Made by a program: the position numbers and the translations under genes. Shown piece by piece: positions 61,370 to 64,000 of a stretch of 64,000 nt of DNA; the first letter of the stretch is position 1, and the number at the start of each line of letters is the position of its first letter. The stretch lies in NCBI RefSeq assembly GCF_007827975.1, contig NZ_VITT01000025.1; one strand, written 5' to 3'. The notes under the pieces are model-generated. The model was not told the DNA's origin. It was given only the letters and a program-made list of their open reading frames with translations, and did no database searches. The stretch comes from Nitrospirillum viridazoti. Lineage in GTDB: Bacteria; Pseudomonadota; Alphaproteobacteria; Azospirillales; Azospirillaceae.

Positions 61370-62060
61370 GATGATCGTCTTCTTGTCACTTTACCACATT
61401 ATTTTATAGAGTATTTGACCATTACCTATTTAAAAAAATTAAAGGCGCCACGTTGCAATACATGAACCAGGAAAACCACCATATTGGATTTCGGCCGTAC
61501 GTTCAGGGATTGCGAGCAATCGCTATAATTGCCGTTGTCTTATTTCATTTTGGCGCCACAAATTTATCCGGAGGGTTTGTTGGTGTAGATATATTTTTTG
61601 TGATATCTGGGTTTTTAATATCACTAAGTATAAATAATGATATTATAAATAATAATTTCTCTATTATATCTTTTTATAGGAAGCGCGTGATCCGAATTAT
61701 TCCGGCATCTATTTTTACAATATTTATGACGTCTATCATTTCATATAACATTTTGGGTCCGAGCCAGCTTCATGATTTCGGAAAATCCGCGATATTTTCC
61801 CTGATATACGTTCCAAATATTTATCTTTATACCGCTTCAGGTTATTTCGCGCCTGCGGCTACCGATATCCCCCTCCTTCACTACTGGTCCCTGGGTGTTG
61901 AGGAACAGTTTTACCTCCTCTATCCGGCAATCGTCCTGATATCAGCTCGCTTTTTTCCGAAGAGAGTTCCAGCTGTATTGTTACTTTTATTCCTTCTCTC
62001 CTTCATCGGAGAGTTGATTATAAGAAATCATAACCCTGATGCGGCATTCTATCTGCTGCC
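61370..62060 (+). other. AT-rich segment: likely horizontally acquired
   Basis: From about 61370 the DNA becomes rich in A+T, with ATTTTATAGAGTATTTGACC before the acyltransferase gene and runs such as AATAATGATATTATAAATAA inside it. After about 62060 the same gene returns to near-ordinary composition. The sharp change inside one gene suggests transfer, recombination with a host copy, or amelioration of only the 3' part. Confidence 0.6.
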
Positions 62061-63393
62061 TTTTCGGGCCTTTGAACTGTTGATTGGCTGCATACTGGCG
62101 ACGGTGGTTAATAAGGTGACCCTGGCGCCAAAAATGGTGGCGCCAATATCTTACACCGGCCTCCTGATGATCATCCTCAGCATGGTGCTTATCGACGAGG
62201 CCATGTCGTTCCCGGGGGTTGTCGCCCTCATTCCCTGTCTTGGCACCGCCCTTGTCATCTGGGGTGGGGAAAATGGAAAAACCGCCCTTTCCCGCTTCAT
62301 CGGATCAGGGCCGTTCAAGTTCATCGGCAACATCTCCTATTCATTGTATCTGGTGCATTGGCCCTTCCTGGTGGTGTGGCGGCATCTCGCCCCAGGCGCG
62401 GATTCCGCGATCTATATCGCTGCCTCTTTGATCATGTGCACCTTCCTGGCGTGGCTGAGTTATCAATTCATAGAGCAGCCCTTCATAAGAAAGCGCGTCA
62501 GAGGGCGGCTCGCCCCGGCTTTGATTGTGGGGGCCGCCCTACCCGTGCTCGCCTTCGGGGGCTTGGTCATCGCCAATCAAGGCTACCCGTCGCGTTTCAA
62601 CGACAGCGCACGCGAGGTGATGGCCGGCAAGGACACCTTGGACGCCTTCCTAAAAGGCATCAGGAAGGGAACGTGCTTCATCGACATCGACAATCAAGTT
62701 TCTGACTTCAACGAGAAAAGTTGCCTGGGCCAGAAACCATCGGATCCCGTTCTATGGGGCGACAGCACACTGGCCCATTTGTATCACGGGCTTGCTCCGC
62801 GCGCCCAGGAGTACGGCGTGACCCTGGGCCAACTGACCAGCTCAGGATGTCCACCCATTTTGGACCTTGTGGTTCCCAAGCGGCCCAACTGCTTGGAGTT
62901 CAACCATCTGGCTTTTCAGATGATCTTGTCCCACAAACCCCAACGGGTCATCCTCGGTGGTGCCTGGGTGGAAAGCATGCTGCCTGAATTGGACAAGACC
63001 ATCCTTCGCCTGAAGGAGGCCGGCGTGTCGGTCACCGTGTTGGGGCCGCCTGAAATGTTTCTGAGGCCCGTGCCCACCATCCTCACGGAAAGGCGACAGA
63101 AGGGCGACCGATCCATCTTTCCCGGGAACGATCTCAATAAATCTGTTTCCAAAGATTTGGACAGTCTGCTGGCGCAGCATTTCAGGGGCAGTGACGTACG
63201 ATATATTTCAACGCCCGGCGTTGTCTGTGGGGGGGCGGAGAAATGCATCATGGCGTTGGGTGATACGCCGGTTTACTTGGATTTCGTCCATTTAACGACG
63301 ACCGGCTCTCTGTATTATGGGCAAAGATTGGCACCTGATCTTTTCTCTGAAACAGGGGGTTTTCTGGCCGGTCACACCCTGCACACACCCTGA
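61462..63393 (+). CDS. acyltransferase 3 family protein (OafA/YrhL-type) with SGNH domain
   Basis: The 643-residue protein has an N-terminal acyltransferase-3 domain with about ten membrane helices, beginning RPYVQGLRAIAIIAVVLFHF with the conserved R and H. GVEEQFYLLYPAIVL and NISYSLYLVHWPFLVVWRHL are further motifs. A C-terminal SGNH hydrolase domain has WGDSTLAHLYHGLAP (nucleophile GDS) and the DxxH motif YLDFVHLTTTGS. Such proteins O-acetylate LPS O-antigen, exopolysaccharide or peptidoglycan. The ATG at 61462 is chosen over a TTG three codons upstream. Its 5' part is AT-rich. Confidence 0.92.
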   Translation: MNQENHHIGFRPYVQGLRAIAIIAVVLFHFGATNLSGGFVGVDIFFVISGFLISLSINNDIINNNFSIISFYRKRVIRIIPASIFTIFMTSIISYNILGPSQLHDFGKSAIFSLIYVPNIYLYTASGYFAPAATDIPLLHYWSLGVEEQFYLLYPAIVLISARFFPKRVPAVLLLLFLLSFIGELIIRNHNPDAAFYLLPFRAFELLIGCILATVVNKVTLAPKMVAPISYTGLLMIILSMVLIDEAMSFPGVVALIPCLGTALVIWGGENGKTALSRFIGSGPFKFIGNISYSLYLVHWPFLVVWRHLAPGADSAIYIAASLIMCTFLAWLSYQFIEQPFIRKRVRGRLAPALIVGAALPVLAFGGLVIANQGYPSRFNDSAREVMAGKDTLDAFLKGIRKGTCFIDIDNQVSDFNEKSCLGQKPSDPVLWGDSTLAHLYHGLAPRAQEYGVTLGQLTSSGCPPILDLVVPKRPNCLEFNHLAFQMILSHKPQRVILGGAWVESMLPELDKTILRLKEAGVSVTVLGPPEMFLRPVPTILTERRQKGDRSIFPGNDLNKSVSKDLDSLLAQHFRGSDVRYISTPGVVCGGAEKCIMALGDTPVYLDFVHLTTTGSLYYGQRLAPDLFSETGGFLAGHTLHTP

Positions 63394-63495
63394 TCAAGCC
63401 CCGGCGTCACACCCGCGCTCGGCACATGGCGGCAACAGGCCCTATACCTGAGGGCCATATTGACTTGCCCATAGAGCGGGCGTTGAGTCATTCGC

Positions 63496-63792
63496 ATGAT
63501 TGTCCCGCCCACCATCGCCCAGGCCGTACCGACCCCGGTGCTGACGCCGCAGCAGCAGTCGCCGACGCAGAACCCGTCGTTCCTGGCGGCCGTCGCCGGT
63601 GCGCAAGGGTCGGCCAAGCCGGTGGCGACCCAGACGGCCACCGCGGCCCAGCCGACGGGCAAGTCTGAAGGCAGCAAGGACAACCGCAGCGGCACCGACA
63701 CGGGCCAGGCGACCGACACCGGCGCTAACGCCGTCCGCGCCCGCAGCAGCGCCCACCCCTGGCGCGGCCAGATGCTGGACGTGACGGTTTAG
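63496..63792 (+). CDS. hypothetical low-complexity protein, 98 aa
   Basis: The product is rich in Pro, Gln, Ala and Thr (TIAQAVPTPVLTPQQQSPTQ, then a KSEGSKDNRSGTDTG stretch) and ends with HPWRGQMLDVTV. It has no predicted membrane helix or known domain. It may be a disordered protein. The ATG at 63496 has no clear ribosome-binding site. It lies between the acyltransferase gene and a structured repeat; the repeat's 3' end points toward it. Confidence 0.5.
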   Translation: MIVPPTIAQAVPTPVLTPQQQSPTQNPSFLAAVAGAQGSAKPVATQTATAAQPTGKSEGSKDNRSGTDTGQATDTGANAVRARSSAHPWRGQMLDVTV

Positions 63793-63797
63793 CGGTT

Positions 63798-63897
63798 CCC
63801 TCAGGCGCCGGGCGCGGCCATCCGGCCGCTTGGCTATCCTCGCTTTCCAGTCCGCCTGCGGCTCCCCAGAAAGCTCCGGCGGCCGCAGTCGCGGCCT
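63798..63897 (-). repeat. three-hairpin dispersed element, copy E
   Basis: On the minus strand the element starts AGGCCGCGACTGCGGCC (hairpin 1). Hairpin 2 has arms GCTTTC and GAAAGC. The linker is GCGAGGATAGCCAAG. Hairpin 3 is GCGGCC-GGAT-GGCCGC, and the end is GCCCGGCGCCTGAGGG. It is closest to copy A. It lies 11 bp from the end of a transposase-like frame at the window edge. Confidence 0.88.
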
Positions 63898-63908
63898 AAT
63901 AATTAGGT

Positions 63909-64000
63909 TCATCGCGTTTTTCCGGGGAATGCGTCCCTGATTTTGAGGAAGAAGTAGGCGTCGTCGCGATAGCCGTATGCCATGCGCTTGATGACCTTGA
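63909..64000 (-). CDS. transposase, C-terminal end only (partial)
   Basis: The minus-strand frame enters from the right edge and encodes about 30 residues, ending IKRMAYGYRDDAYFFLKIRD then AFPGKTR before the stop at 63909-63911. The pattern (IKRxAYGYRDxxYFxLKI) matches the C-terminus of DDE transposases, most likely of the ISL3 or a related family. The rest of the insertion sequence is outside the window, so its ends and intactness cannot be judged. Confidence 0.6.
   Translation of the reverse strand, partial: KVIKRMAYGYRDDAYFFLKIRDAFPGKTR

Noticed and set aside
63798..63897. Copy E as the terminal inverted repeat of the adjoining insertion sequence
   Set aside because: Four other copies in the window have no transposase next to them, so the element is independent of that insertion sequence.

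Overview
The window is high-GC DNA from an alphaproteobacterium, most likely a Rhodospirillales/Azospirillaceae member (Azospirillum, Nitrospirillum or Niveispirillum type). This is inferred from codon use, from the hslU-hslV cluster divergent to a hisB-hisH-GNAT-hisA-hisF-hisE-HIT run, from alphaproteobacterial RpoH-type promoters, and from the many small family-restricted proteins. It is mostly chromosomal housekeeping sequence. I saw no rRNA, tRNA, CRISPR array or prophage.

Layout. 1-7.0 kb: the start of an S9 peptidase, a KamA/EpmB-like radical SAM protein, a DUF599 membrane protein, a lipoprotein, and the last two enzymes of tyrosine catabolism (fahA, maiA) divergent from a marR regulator with a palindromic operator. 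7.0-13.4 kb: a Tat-exported molybdenum hydroxylase pair, an orphan amino-acid binding protein and a dicarboxylate/amino-acid symporter. 13.5-20.7 kb: hslVU and the histidine genes. 20.7-26.2 kb: a flavohaemoprotein with an FNR/NsrR-like operator, a LOG-family gene, dnaJ and dnaK (with a good RpoH promoter). 26.4-33.7 kb: small and hypothetical genes, two tandem ABC-2 permeases without an ATPase, recX and a large MscS channel. 34-43.6 kb: a molybdopterin oxidoreductase with a peroxidase, a sensor kinase, gshB, a SirB1-type protein, yraN, rsmI and a divergent LpoA-like lipoprotein. 43.7-48.3 kb: znuBC and znuA around a Zur box, then dapB and an EamA exporter. 48.3-57.7 kb: a patatin-like hydrolase, DUF2244, an SDR/LysR pair, nth, a bactofilin, an EI24-like protein, a PfkB kinase and ppa. 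57.7-64 kb: a type II toxin-antitoxin pair, an acyl-CoA synthetase-GNAT fusion, an AT-rich (probably acquired) acyltransferase, and the edge of a transposase gene.

The most interesting item is a family of five roughly 90-103 bp intergenic elements (2581-2680, 16136-16231, 20152-20241, 53305-53407, 63798-63897). They share a three-hairpin architecture: loop bases GACY in hairpin 1 and GGAY in hairpin 3 are kept while most stem bases change in compensating pairs. In two copies the 3' end of the element supplies the Shine-Dalgarno of the next gene. I do not recognise the family. It could be a mobile palindromic repeat that has been adopted as a 5' UTR.
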